Assembly (NCBI RefSeq): GCF_018130505.1
Contig: NZ_JAFCKH010000002.1
Span: 186,001 to 250,000, forward strand
Length of the DNA: 64,000 bases
From: Bradyrhizobium tropiciagri
GTDB lineage: Bacteria; Pseudomonadota; Alphaproteobacteria; Rhizobiales; Xanthobacteraceae
Direction of reading: 5' to 3'
Positions 8,422-18,353 of this stretch are shown piece after piece. Both the position numbers and the translations under genes were made by a program. Within the stretch, counting starts at the first letter, position 1. Each line of letters starts with the position of its first letter. The notes below the pieces were generated by a model, which had not been told where the DNA came from, made no database searches, and saw nothing but the letters and a program-made list of their open reading frames with translations.

Positions 8422-8550
8422 TTGCTGCCAGCTGCTGACATTTCGATCTGGATCGAAATGATCGGCTTGCAAGGCTCCTTACATCAAGGCTTCCTGCATC
8501 GTGAGAACCGGTTGGTCCGGCCATGATGATGTGAGAAGCAAGAGCAAGAA

Positions 8551-9768
8551 ATGGACGCGTCCTCATACTCCCCGCACGACGAAGCCGCGCTGCGCTACGA
8601 GGGCTGGCGCATCGTCGCGGTCTGCTTCCTGCTGGCGACCTTCGGCTGGGGTCTCGGCTTCTACGGGCAGAGCGTCTATGTCGCGGAGCTGCAGCGGTTG
8701 CACGGCTGGCCGGCCTCGCTGATCTCGTCGGGCACGACGTTCTTCTATCTGTTCGGCGCGGCATTGGTCGCCTTCGTCAGCGAGGCGATCAGGGCATTCG
8801 GCGCGCGCAGCTGCCTGATAGCAGGTACGCTCGCGATGGCGGTCGCGGCCGTTGCGATCGGCGAGGTGCGCGAACCCTGGCAGCTCTATCTCGCCAACGC
8901 GCTGCTGGCGTTCGGTTGGGCCGGCACCAGCCTCGGCATCATCACCAACACGCTCGGCCTGTGGTTCGACAAGAAGCGCGGCATGGCGATCAGCCTGGCG
9001 CTGAACGGCGCCAGCTTCGGCGGCATCGTCGGCGTGCCACTGCTGGTGACCGGGATCGGCTATTTCGGTTTCTCCGGCGCGATGATCGCCGCCGCCGTGC
9101 TGCTGGTCGTGGTGATGGTGCCGGTGATCCTGCTATTCGTCGGCCGGCCGCCGGCGCATCTGCATGGGGTGACGGCGGCCGCGGCCGACGCGCCCTCGGC
9201 AACGCAGGTGCGCGCGCGGGCGTTGCGCGACGTCAGCTTCCTCTCGGTCTCAATTGCCTTCGCGCTCGTGCTGTTCGCCCAGGTCGGCTTCATCGTGCAT
9301 CTGATCGCCTATCTCGACCAGGTGATCGGCCGCGAGCGCGCGACGGTGGCGATGGCGCTGCTGACTGCGATGGCGGTGGTCGGCCGCGTCTCGTTCTCCT
9401 TCGTGATCGACCGCCTCAACCAGCGGCTCGCCTCGGCGCTGTCGTTCGTCAGCCAGGCGGTCGCGCTCGCCGTCATCATCAACGTGCACAACGACATCGC
9501 GCAGATCGCGGCCTGCGCGCTGTTCGGCTTCTCGGTCGGCAATTTGATCACGCTGCCGGCGCTGATCGTGCAGCGCGAGTTCGATCCGCGGTCGTTTGGG
9601 GTGCTGGTCAGCCTGATCACGGCGATCAACCAGATCACCTATGCGTTCGGCCCCGGCGTGGTCGGGCTGCTGCGCGACCTCTCCGGCAGCTACGCGCTGC
9701 CGTTCTACGGCTGCATCGGCCTCGAGATGATCGCCGCGGTGACGATCATGATCCGCCGGCGGACGTAG
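8551..9768 (+). CDS. MFS transporter
   Basis: A 405-residue, 12-segment major facilitator. FDKKRGMAISLALNG lies in loop 4-5, as in oxalate/formate- and monocarboxylate-type MFS proteins, and GxxGRxxxSFVIDR lies in the loop 8-9 region. The pattern suggests an organic-acid transporter, but the substrate is not shown. Promoter position is unclear because a dispersed repeat fills the gap upstream. Confidence 0.85.
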   Translation: MDASSYSPHDEAALRYEGWRIVAVCFLLATFGWGLGFYGQSVYVAELQRLHGWPASLISSGTTFFYLFGAALVAFVSEAIRAFGARSCLIAGTLAMAVAAVAIGEVREPWQLYLANALLAFGWAGTSLGIITNTLGLWFDKKRGMAISLALNGASFGGIVGVPLLVTGIGYFGFSGAMIAAAVLLVVVMVPVILLFVGRPPAHLHGVTAAAADAPSATQVRARALRDVSFLSVSIAFALVLFAQVGFIVHLIAYLDQVIGRERATVAMALLTAMAVVGRVSFSFVIDRLNQRLASALSFVSQAVALAVIINVHNDIAQIAACALFGFSVGNLITLPALIVQREFDPRSFGVLVSLITAINQITYAFGPGVVGLLRDLSGSYALPFYGCIGLEMIAAVTIMIRRRT

Positions 9769-9778
9769 CCGTAGCCTT

Positions 9779-9866
9779 GTAGCCCGGATGGCGCGCAGCG
9801 CAATCCGGGACAGGTCTATCCGCGGACAAAGCGACCCCGGATTACGCTGCGCTCCATCCGGGCTAC
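9779..9866. repeat. Intergenic palindromic repeat, family C
   Basis: Inverted arms GTAGCCCGGATGGCGCGCAG and GCGCTCCATCCGGGCTAC around a CCGCGGA centre. Related copies: 26046-26133, 36240-36326, 46596-46666, and a variant at 41658-41737. It sits between convergent genes and could end transcription from both sides. Confidence 0.8.
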
Positions 9867-9870
9867 AAGA

Positions 9871-10362
9871 TTACACTGCCCGCTGCTTCAGCAACTCCTC
9901 GACATCAAGCCGCCGCGTGAACATCGCGAGCTTGCCACCGTCGCGCGGCCACTCGGCCTCGGGGCGGTCCCAATACAGCTCGACGCCGTTCTCGTCGGGA
10001 TCGCGCAGGTAGAGCGCCTGGCTGACGCCGTGGTCGCTGGCGCCGTCGAGCTGGATGCCGGCCGACAGCACCCGGTGCAGCGCATCGGCCAGCGCCGGGC
10101 GGGTCGGGTAAAGGATCGCGGTGTGGAACAGGCCGGTGGTGCCCGGCGGCGGCGGATGGCCGCCCTTGCTCTCCCAGGTGTTCAGCCCGATGTGATGGTG
10201 ATAGCCGCCTGCCGAGATGAACGCCGCGCCCGAGCCCATCCGCTGCTGCAGCTCGAAGCCGAGCACGCCGCAATAGAAGCCGAGCGCGCGGTCGAGATCG
10301 GCGACCTTGAGATGGACATGCCCGATCCGCGTGCCCGCGATGATGGGAGGATTTTGCGGCAT
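9871..10362 (-). CDS. VOC family (glyoxalase/extradiol dioxygenase fold) protein
   Basis: A 163-residue protein with the VOC metal triad in place: His in GHVHLKV (15/17), His in YHHHIGLN (55-57) and Glu in GVELYWDR (128). YLRDPDENGVELYWDRP is typical of catechol 2,3-dioxygenase-like members. A single-chain VOC of this size could be a dioxygenase, a glyoxalase or a resistance protein. The start at 10362 is chosen because the fold begins a few residues later; an in-frame start 17 codons earlier exists. Confidence 0.85.
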   Translation of the reverse strand: MPQNPPIIAGTRIGHVHLKVADLDRALGFYCGVLGFELQQRMGSGAAFISAGGYHHHIGLNTWESKGGHPPPPGTTGLFHTAILYPTRPALADALHRVLSAGIQLDGASDHGVSQALYLRDPDENGVELYWDRPEAEWPRDGGKLAMFTRRLDVEELLKQRAV

Positions 10363-10479
10363 GTCCGGCTCCGTTGGCGTCAATGCCTCGCCGTCAGGGC
10401 GAGGCTTCGCCAATGATATAGTCCGGATTTGCCGATGTCAGAGCGGTCGATCCTGAAACGCAAGGTTTCCGGAGATACT

Positions 10480-11025
10480 CTACGCCAGCTCGGACAGCTC
10501 CCCGCCGGGCAGCTCGAAGTCGAACGTGTTCAGCGTCATCGACACCATCGTGTAGTAGCCGCACAGGCCGATGATCTCGACCACGCCGCGCAGGCTCAGG
10601 ACCTCGACCGCCTCGTCGTACAGCGGCTTCGGCAGGCCGCGTCCCTCGTGCAGGGCCTTGGCGACGTCGTAGATCATCTTCGCCTTGGGGTCGTCGAAGG
10701 TCGGCGTGCGGCGGACGCGGATGTCCTCGATCAGCTTCGGATCCATGCCGCCCTTCAGCGCCAGTCGCTTGTGGGCATACCATTCGTAATGCGCGGTCCA
10801 GTGCCGCGCGGTGACCAGGATCGCGATCTCCGACAGTTTTGCCGGAAACACCGTGTCGAAGCGCAGCACCTCGCCGAGCCGCGTGGCGTGTCGCGCCATC
10901 TCCGGGCTGTTGAGCCAGGCCATCATCGGCGCCGGCGGCGCGCCGCGCTTGCCGGCGATCGACTCGTCGTAGGTTTGTTTTTGGGCGGCGTTCATTTCGC
11001 TAGGCGAAAGCAGTTTGAGCCGCAT
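10480..11025 (-). CDS. Carboxymuconolactone decarboxylase family protein
   Basis: A 181-residue all-helical protein. AILVTARHWTAHYEWYAHKRLAL matches the CMD/AhpD core, but the CxxC of AhpD peroxidases is absent, and a single Cys occurs later (LCGYY). It is therefore more like the decarboxylase/unknown CMD branch than a peroxidase. It is divergent from the acyl-CoA dehydrogenase pair, which suggests shared regulation in a ring or side-chain degradation pathway; that link is inference. Confidence 0.85.
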   Translation of the reverse strand: MRLKLLSPSEMNAAQKQTYDESIAGKRGAPPAPMMAWLNSPEMARHATRLGEVLRFDTVFPAKLSEIAILVTARHWTAHYEWYAHKRLALKGGMDPKLIEDIRVRRTPTFDDPKAKMIYDVAKALHEGRGLPKPLYDEAVEVLSLRGVVEIIGLCGYYTMVSMTLNTFDFELPGGELSELA

Positions 11026-11189
11026 GTCCGTTTCCTCTTGTTTTTCAATTGTTACCTGTCTCGCCGATACACCCGATCACGCAGCCTGACCACCGACGCC
11101 AGAGCATGGCGCGGCCGCGAGACATATTGAATTCCACGGTGTGGTGGCTAAGGTCGATTTCAATTCGTCACATTCGACCGGAAACGACC

Positions 11190-12374
<1,185 letters not shown>

Positions 12375-12383
12375 TTGCCGCAC

Positions 12384-12425
12384 CGTCATTCCGGGTTCGA
12401 TGCCGCGCATCGCCCCGGAATGACG
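12384..12425. repeat. Short palindromic repeat, family F
   Basis: Arms CGTCATTCCGGG and CCCCGGAATGACG around a GCGCAT centre. A second copy lies at 52063-52102. It sits between the two acyl-CoA dehydrogenase genes. Confidence 0.75.
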
Positions 12426-12466
12426 AACTCAGAGACACTTGCTTGGAACGTTAGATCGGATTCCCC

Positions 12467-13606
12467 ATGGCTCTCGTCCTCACCGAAGAACAATCCATGC
12501 TGCGCGACAGCGCGCGCGGCCTCATCAGCGACAAGGCGCCGGTGGCGCATCTGCGCGGCCTGCGCGATGCCAAGGATGCCGACGGCTTCTCGCGCGAGCT
12601 CTGGAAGACCTTTGCCGAGATGGGCTTCGCCGGCCTGCTGGTGCCGGAGCAGTTCGGCGGCAGCGGGCTCGGCTGCGTCGAGGCCGGCATCGTGATGGAG
12701 GAGATCGGCCGCACCCTGATGCCGTCGCCGTTTTTTGCGACCTCGGTGCTCGCCGCCTCGGCATTGTCGCGCGGCGGCAGCGAGGCCCAGAAGAAGCAGC
12801 ATTTACCGAAGATCGCCGACGGATCGTTGCTGGTGGCACTCGCGATCGACGAGGGCGCAAAACATCGCCCGCTGCAGACCAAACTCGTGGCGACGCGCTC
12901 GGGCAACGGTTTCAAGCTCTCCGGCGAAAAGGCGTTCGTGGTCGACGGCCACACCGCTGATCTGCTTATCGTCGCCGCGCGCAGCGCGGGCAGCGCCGGC
13001 GAGAAGGACGGGATCACGCTGTTCCTGGTCGATCCGAAGGCGAAGGGGCTCGCGGTCGAGCGCACCGCGATGGTCGATTCCCACAACGCGGCGCGCATCG
13101 TGTTCGACAATGTCGAGGTCAATGCCGACAGCGTGCTCGGCGAGGTCGATCAGGGTTTTGGCTTGCTCGAAGGCGTGCTCAATATCGGCCGCGGAACGGT
13201 GGCGTCCGAAATGGTCGGCCTCTCCGAAGAGGTGTTCGGTCGCACCGTGACTTATCTGAAGGAGCGCAAGCAGTTCGGCAAGGCGATCGGCGAATTCCAG
13301 GCGCTGCAGCACCGCGCCGCCCAGCTCTACATCGACATCGAGATCACCCGCGCCGCGGTGCTCAAGGCGCTGCAGGCGCTCGATGCTGACGTGGGCAAGG
13401 CCGGCACCGCCGTCGCAGTGGCAAAGGCGCGCGCCGGCACCACGGCGACGCTGGCGGTGCAGGAAGGCGTGCAGATGCACGGCGGCATGGGCATGACCGA
13501 CCAGTTCGACATCGGCTTCTTCATGAAGCGCGCCCGCGTCTGCCAGGAACTGCTCGGCGACAGCAACTACCACGCCGACCAGCTCGCACGCGGCAAGGGG
13601 TATTGA
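12467..13606 (+). CDS. Acyl-CoA dehydrogenase family protein (subunit 2 of a pair)
   Basis: A 379-residue acyl-CoA dehydrogenase-like protein. LDPKAKGL-type mid-domain strand, ERKQFGKAIGEFQALQHRAA and QMHGGMGMTDQFDIGFFMKRA are the usual C-terminal ACAD motifs. The FAD loop is diverged (LVALAIDEGAKHRPL in place of the TEP..GSD loop). Together with the upstream gene it probably forms one heteromeric enzyme with a single working active site per dimer. Confidence 0.9.
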   Translation: MALVLTEEQSMLRDSARGLISDKAPVAHLRGLRDAKDADGFSRELWKTFAEMGFAGLLVPEQFGGSGLGCVEAGIVMEEIGRTLMPSPFFATSVLAASALSRGGSEAQKKQHLPKIADGSLLVALAIDEGAKHRPLQTKLVATRSGNGFKLSGEKAFVVDGHTADLLIVAARSAGSAGEKDGITLFLVDPKAKGLAVERTAMVDSHNAARIVFDNVEVNADSVLGEVDQGFGLLEGVLNIGRGTVASEMVGLSEEVFGRTVTYLKERKQFGKAIGEFQALQHRAAQLYIDIEITRAAVLKALQALDADVGKAGTAVAVAKARAGTTATLAVQEGVQMHGGMGMTDQFDIGFFMKRARVCQELLGDSNYHADQLARGKGY

Positions 13607-13644
13607 GCGCCGGCCTAGGGGCACGTACGCCACCACAAAAACGG

Positions 13645-13749
13645 TGTCATCGCCCGGCTCGACCGGGCGATCCAGTATCCCAGAGGCGGCTGTGCTTGAG
13701 CCGAGAGGCCGCGGCGTACTGGATCGCCCGGTCAAGCCGGGTGATGACG
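13645..13749. repeat. Intergenic palindromic repeat, family B
   Basis: Arms TGTCATCGCCCGGCTCGACC and GGTCAAGCCGGGTGATGAC enclose GATCCAGTA...TACTGGATC. Other copies: 26156-26259, 29325-29430, a half at 36175-36220 and a rearranged pair at 37746-37925. It lies between convergent genes. Confidence 0.85.
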
Positions 13750-13787
13750 GCGGAGGATGCGGCGCGGCCTTCGGTAAAGACTGCCGA

Positions 13788-14825
13788 TCACCGGATAGGC
13801 GGTGCGTACTGCACGCCGCCGGCGTTCCAGAGCTGGTTCATGCCGCGCGGAATCTTCAGCTTGGAATCGGCACCGACGTTGCGGTCGTAGATCTCGCCGT
13901 AATTGCCGACATGGCGGATGATGCGGGCGGCCCAGTCCTTGGTCAGGCCGAGATTCTCGCCATAGGCGCCCTCGGTGCCGACCAGCCGCATCACCTCAGG
14001 CTTCTTCGACTTCAGCGCCTCGTCGATGTTCTTCGAGGTGACGCCGAGCTCCTCGGCGTTGATCATGGCGTAGAGCGTCCACTTCACGATCATCATCCAG
14101 TCGTCGTCGCGCTGGCGGACCACCGGCGCCAGCGGCTCCTTGGAGATGATGTCGGCCAGGATCATGTGATCGTTCGGCTTGCTGAGATTGAGCCGCAGCG
14201 CATAGAGCTGCGAGGCGTCCGACGTCAGCGTGTCGCACTGGCCGGAATTGTAGGCCTTCACGACGTCGTCCAGCTTGTCGAACTTCATCTCCGTGTACTT
14301 CATGTTGTTGGCACGGAAATAGTCGGCGAGGTTGAGCTGGGTCGTGGTGTTGCCCTGCACGCAGACCTTGCTGTCGTTCAGGTCCAGCGCGGAATCGATG
14401 TTGCGCGAGCGCGGGATCATGAAGCCCTGGCCGTCATAATAGGCGACCGCCGGGAAATAGAAGTCGTAATCGGTCTCGCGCGACATGCTCCAGGTGGTGT
14501 TGCGCGACAGGATGTCGACCGTGCGATTCTGCAGCTCCTTGAACCGCTCGCCGGCGTCGAGCGGAACGAACTTCGCCTTCGACGGATCGTCGAAGATCGC
14601 GGCGGCGACCGCGCGGCAGAAATCGACGTCGAAGCCGGTCCACTTGCCCTTGTCGTCCGGGATCGAGAAGCCGGGCAGGCCCTTGTTGACGCCGCACAAC
14701 ACCTCGCCGCGGCGCTGGGTGCGCTTCAGCGTCTTGGTGTCGTAACGCTCATAGGTGACGGCCGCGGCCGCCACCAGCACGGCGACCGCGAGCCCGATGA
14801 TCAGGCCGCCTCGAAATGTGCGCAT
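13788..14825 (-). CDS. aapJ: General L-amino acid ABC transporter substrate-binding protein (AapJ-like)
   Basis: A 345-residue family 3 solute-binding protein. One N-terminal hydrophobic segment (about 7-23) acts as signal or anchor. LCGVNKGLPGFSIPDDKGKW, FDVDFCRAVAAAIF and SRNTTWSMSRE are hallmarks of AapJ/BztA-type general amino-acid binders. No permease or ATPase gene is adjacent, so it is either a stand-alone binder for a transporter elsewhere or a sensor component. GAGAGAAAA precedes the ATG. Confidence 0.9.
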   Translation of the reverse strand: MRTFRGGLIIGLAVAVLVAAAAVTYERYDTKTLKRTQRRGEVLCGVNKGLPGFSIPDDKGKWTGFDVDFCRAVAAAIFDDPSKAKFVPLDAGERFKELQNRTVDILSRNTTWSMSRETDYDFYFPAVAYYDGQGFMIPRSRNIDSALDLNDSKVCVQGNTTTQLNLADYFRANNMKYTEMKFDKLDDVVKAYNSGQCDTLTSDASQLYALRLNLSKPNDHMILADIISKEPLAPVVRQRDDDWMMIVKWTLYAMINAEELGVTSKNIDEALKSKKPEVMRLVGTEGAYGENLGLTKDWAARIIRHVGNYGEIYDRNVGADSKLKIPRGMNQLWNAGGVQYAPPIR

Positions 14826-14882
14826 GGATTTTCTCTCGCGAATGACCGGGAAAACGGACGGATGTCGAAGGCGGGTTGACGA

Positions 14883-15476
14883 TTAGAGCTCGGGCTTCTG
14901 GCGGATGATCACCTTGGTGCCGACCGGCACGCGGTTGTAGAGGTCGGCGACGTCGTTGTTGACCAGGCGGAAGCAGCCCGAGGAGACGGCGGTGCCGATC
15001 GTGTCGGGCCGGTTGGTGCCGTGGATGCGGTAGACCGTGGTGCCGAGATACATGGCGCGGGCGCCGAGCGGGTTGCCGGGGCCGCCGGCCATGAAGCGCG
15101 GCAGATAGGGCTGGCGTTGGATCATCTCGGGCGGCGGCACCCAGTCCGGCCACTCGGCCTTGCGGGTGATGGTGACGAGGCCCTGCCACTGGAAGCCTTC
15201 GCGGCCGACGCCGATGCCGTAGCGCAGCGCGCGGCCATTGCCCTGGACCAGGTAGAGGTGGCGTTCGGCGGTGGCGACGATGATGGTGCCCGGCGCCTCA
15301 TTGGTGCGGTAGTAGACCACCTGCTTCTGCCATTCGGGATCGAGCTCGTAGGTGTCGTCAGCGACCAGGCCGGGCTCGTCGGCGTCCGGGCGGCCCTGGG
15401 CGAAGCCCTGTGATGTCGACAGCACGAGGACGCCCGCGGCGATCAACATCCAGACCAGGTGACGAAGTCTCGTCAT
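14883..15476 (-). CDS. L,D-transpeptidase (YkuD domain)
   Basis: A 197-residue exported protein; signal peptide to about residue 27, then the YkuD catalytic domain. IHGTNRP (His 152) and SSGCFRL (Cys 168) form the active site. Enzymes of this family form 3-3 crosslinks in peptidoglycan or attach proteins to it in the periplasm. The start at 15476 follows AAGGAGAGAG. It is not evidently cotranscribed with the binding-protein gene 57 nt downstream, although they share direction. Confidence 0.93.
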   Translation of the reverse strand: MTRLRHLVWMLIAAGVLVLSTSQGFAQGRPDADEPGLVADDTYELDPEWQKQVVYYRTNEAPGTIIVATAERHLYLVQGNGRALRYGIGVGREGFQWQGLVTITRKAEWPDWVPPPEMIQRQPYLPRFMAGGPGNPLGARAMYLGTTVYRIHGTNRPDTIGTAVSSGCFRLVNNDVADLYNRVPVGTKVIIRQKPEL

Positions 15477-15645
15477 GCAACTCTCTCCTTGTTGGCGCGC
15501 AAGCCAAACGGTTGCTCCACCCAAATTGGAACTATCAAATCCCAGCGACGGCTTGATGGCAAGTTACGGGCGAACCCAGCCCGTATATCGCTGTAATGCT
15601 TCCGTTTTTTGTCGCTCCGCGACGGCCTGCGCCTCAGCACGCGCG

Positions 15646-15774
15646 CTATTTCGGTGCGATCCAGATTCGCAGGGCGAACGAGATCAGCGCCACGGTGCCG
15701 ACACCGCCGAGCCACAGCGCCACGAACCACAGCAGGCGCTGGCCGAGCGGCCGGGTGGGCGGATCCGGCGGCAT
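15646..15774 (-). CDS. DUF2474 small membrane protein of the cyd operon
   Basis: A 42-residue protein: charged/proline N terminus (MPPDPPTRPLGQR), one hydrophobic span (about 14-38, LLWFVALWLGGVGTVALISF) and a short basic end. Its ATG overlaps the cydB stop (ATGA). Size, single span and position match DUF2474, the small protein found after cydAB of cyanide-insensitive type. It is functionally comparable to CydX, which stabilises the oxidase; that role is inferred. Confidence 0.85.
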   Translation of the reverse strand: MPPDPPTRPLGQRLLWFVALWLGGVGTVALISFALRIWIAPK

Positions 15775-16778
15775 CAGTGATAGCCGTGCCCGGGCCGCAC
15801 CTTGCCGCGGAACACCCAATAGGCCCAGGCGGTGTAGCCGAGGATCAGCGGGATCAGGATCGAGACCCCGAACAGCATGAAGACCTGGCTGTTGTGCGGC
15901 GCTGCCGCCTGCCAGATCGTGATGCTCTGCGGCACGATGTAGGGATACATGCTGATGCCGAGCCCGGCATAGGACAGCGCGAACAGTGCCAGCGTCAGGA
16001 AGAACGGCTGGACGTCATTACGATTGCTGAGTGCGCGCAGCAACAGCGCGGTGACGGCGGCGACCGCGATCGGCACCGGCGCGGTCAGGATGATGTTCGG
16101 CCAGGCGAACCAGCGCTGGGTGTACTGCACGGCGAGGAACGGCGTTGCGATGCTGACGGCGCCGATCGCACAGAGCATCGCGATCAGCAGCGCCCAGCTC
16201 AATCGGTAGGCGCGGTCGCGCAATTCGCCGTCGGTCTTCAGCACCAGCCACGTCGCGCCGAGCAGCGCGTAACCGATCACCAGCGCAATGCCGGTCAGGA
16301 TGCTGAACGGCGTCAGCCAGTCCCACCAGCCGCCGCCATAGTAGCGCCCGGCAACATTGATGCCCTGCAGGATCGCGCCCAGCGCAATGCCCTGCGCCAG
16401 CGTCGCCAGCAGCGAGCCGCCGGTGAACGCGAGGTCCCATTTGTTGCGCTCCTTCTGGGTGCGCCAGCGGAATTCAAAGGCGACGCCGCGGAACACGAGG
16501 CCGAGCAGCATCACGATCATCGGCGTGTAGAGCGCCGGCATCAGCACCGCATAGGCCAGCGGAAACGCCGCCATCATGCCGCCGCCGCCGAGCACCAGCC
16601 AGGTCTCGTTGCCGTCCCACACCGGCGCCACGGTGTTCATGATGACGTCGCGGTCGCTCTTCTTCGGAAACAGCGGAAACAGGATGCCGAGGCCGAGGTC
16701 GAAGCCGTCCATCACGACATAGACGAACACCGCAAAGGCGATGATGAAGGCCCAGATCGTGGTGAGGTCGATGCTCAT
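15774..16778 (-). CDS. cydB: Cytochrome bd-type quinol oxidase subunit II
   Basis: A 334-residue inner-membrane protein with about 8-9 hydrophobic segments. MDGFDLGLGILFPLF and WDGNETWLVLGGGGMMAAFP are the characteristic CydB motifs. With CydA it oxidises ubiquinol and reduces oxygen to water. The ATG overlaps the cydA stop by 4 nt, so the start is firm. The same frame is open further upstream only as an antisense artefact of cydA coding bias. Confidence 0.96.
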   Translation of the reverse strand: MSIDLTTIWAFIIAFAVFVYVVMDGFDLGLGILFPLFPKKSDRDVIMNTVAPVWDGNETWLVLGGGGMMAAFPLAYAVLMPALYTPMIVMLLGLVFRGVAFEFRWRTQKERNKWDLAFTGGSLLATLAQGIALGAILQGINVAGRYYGGGWWDWLTPFSILTGIALVIGYALLGATWLVLKTDGELRDRAYRLSWALLIAMLCAIGAVSIATPFLAVQYTQRWFAWPNIILTAPVPIAVAAVTALLLRALSNRNDVQPFFLTLALFALSYAGLGISMYPYIVPQSITIWQAAAPHNSQVFMLFGVSILIPLILGYTAWAYWVFRGKVRPGHGYH

Positions 16779-18187
16779 CGCGCGCCCTCCGCGGCCGCGG
16801 CACCCGCGGCGGGCGTGATGCCCGCGGCCCGCGCCGGCAGGTCGGTCGCCGGGCCGCGTTCGCCCGGCTGCGGCGGCTGCGCCATCAGCCGCAGGATGTA
16901 GATCACGCCGGCGGTGAACACGGCGAAATAGACGATGATGAAGGCAATCAGCGAGGAGCCGACCGCGGGCGCCGCCAGTGGCGACGCTGAATCGGCAGTG
17001 CGCAATAGCCCGTAGACGGTGAACGGCTGCCGCCCGGTCTCGGTGGTGATCCAACCGGCGAGCACCGCGATGAAGCCGGCCGGTCCCATCGCCACCGCGA
17101 AGCGATGCAGCAGCTGCGACTGATGCAGCATCCCGCGCACGCGCATCAGCAGGCTGAGCAGGCCGAGCCCCATGATCAGGAAGCCGAGCCCGACCATGAC
17201 GCGGAACGCCCAGAAGGTGATCGGCACCGGCGGCCAGTTCTCACGCGGCACGGTGTCGAGCCCGGCCAGCGGCGCGTCGAGCGAGTGCTTGAGGATCAGC
17301 GACGACAGCTTCGGCACCTCGATCGCGTATTTCACCGTGGCGTCTTTCTGGTCGGGCCAGCCGAACAGCACCAGCGGCGCGCCGTGCGGATGGCTCTGGA
17401 AGTGGCCTTCCATCGCCATCACCTTGACGGGCTGATGCTCCAGCGTGTTGAGGCCGTGCTGGTCCCCGGCCAGGATCTGCAGCGGCGCCACCAGAGTGGC
17501 CATCCACATCGCCATCGAGAACATCACGCGCGGGCCGGCCAGATGCTGGTCGCGCAGCAGGTGCCAGGCGCCGACCGCGCCGACCACCAGCGAGGTGGTG
17601 AGATAGGCCGCCAGCACCATGTGCACGAGGCGGTAGGGGAATGATGGGTTGAAGATCAGCTTCAGCCAGTCGGCGGCGACGAACTGGCCGTCGGCGTTGA
17701 TGGCGTGGCCGGTCGGCGTCTGCATCCAGGAATTCGCCGACAGGATCCAGAACGCCGAGATCAGCGTGCCGATCGCAACCATCAGCGTCGCCACGAAATG
17801 CAGCCGGGGCCCGACGCGCTCGAGCCCGAACAGCATTACGCCGAGGAAGCCGGCCTCGAGGAAGAACGCGGTCAAGACCTCATAGGCCATCAGCGGGCCG
17901 ATCACCGGACCGGTCTTGTCGGCGAAGGCGGACCAGTTGGTGCCGAACTGGTAGGACATCACGATGCCAGACACCACGCCCATGCCGAACGCGACCGCGA
18001 AGATCTTCAGCCAGTATTTGAACAGGTTGATGAAGACCTCGCGCTTGGTGATGAGCCACAGCGCTTCGAGCACCGCGAGATAGCTCGCAAGGCCGATCGA
18101 GAACGCCGGAAACACGATGTGGAAAGACATCGTGAAGGCAAACTGCGCGCGGGCCAGCGCGACTGCATCCCAGCCTTCGAACATCAC
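16775..18187 (-). CDS. cydA: Cytochrome bd-type quinol oxidase subunit I (cyanide-insensitive type)
   Basis: A 470-residue membrane protein carrying the hemes and quinol site. Heme ligands are His23 (SFHIVF), His189 (LVHM) and Met331 (FRVMVG). Acidic residues of the proton path are Glu103 and Glu111. The Q-loop residues in VKVMAMEG (252-261) are conserved. The Q-loop is short and the GWITTETGRQPFTVYGLLRT stretch fits the CIO (CioA) branch. First gene of a cydA-cydB-DUF2474 operon. It would give the cell a terminal oxidase resistant to low oxygen or cyanide-like inhibitors. Confidence 0.96.
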   Translation of the reverse strand: MMFEGWDAVALARAQFAFTMSFHIVFPAFSIGLASYLAVLEALWLITKREVFINLFKYWLKIFAVAFGMGVVSGIVMSYQFGTNWSAFADKTGPVIGPLMAYEVLTAFFLEAGFLGVMLFGLERVGPRLHFVATLMVAIGTLISAFWILSANSWMQTPTGHAINADGQFVAADWLKLIFNPSFPYRLVHMVLAAYLTTSLVVGAVGAWHLLRDQHLAGPRVMFSMAMWMATLVAPLQILAGDQHGLNTLEHQPVKVMAMEGHFQSHPHGAPLVLFGWPDQKDATVKYAIEVPKLSSLILKHSLDAPLAGLDTVPRENWPPVPITFWAFRVMVGLGFLIMGLGLLSLLMRVRGMLHQSQLLHRFAVAMGPAGFIAVLAGWITTETGRQPFTVYGLLRTADSASPLAAPAVGSSLIAFIIVYFAVFTAGVIYILRLMAQPPQPGERGPATDLPARAAGITPAAGAAAAEGAR

Positions 18188-18256
18188 GCACCATCCATCA
18201 CTGCTCTGGCGCGGAGCCTAGCACGCCGGAAGTGACGGCAATACGGGACGGATTGT

Positions 18257-18345
18257 CTAGGAGTTCGGCTTCTGCGGGATCAGAAGCGAACTCCTAGAGT
18301 CTTGTTTTGATGCGTTTTCTTCGCGCGAACCGGTGTACGCCCGGC
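18257..18345. repeat. Hairpin and dispersed repeat (family E) between cydA and the thioredoxin gene
   Basis: CTAGGAGTTCGGCTTCTG at 18257 pairs with CAGAAGCGAACTCCTAG ending at 18297, leaving one bulged base and a short loop. GCGTTTTCTTCGCGCGAACC further right is the inverse of the motif at 8356-8421. The hairpin lies downstream of the thioredoxin gene and upstream of cydA, so it could stop the first transcript. It lacks a T-run. Confidence 0.55.
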
Positions 18346-18353
18346 GGGATGGC

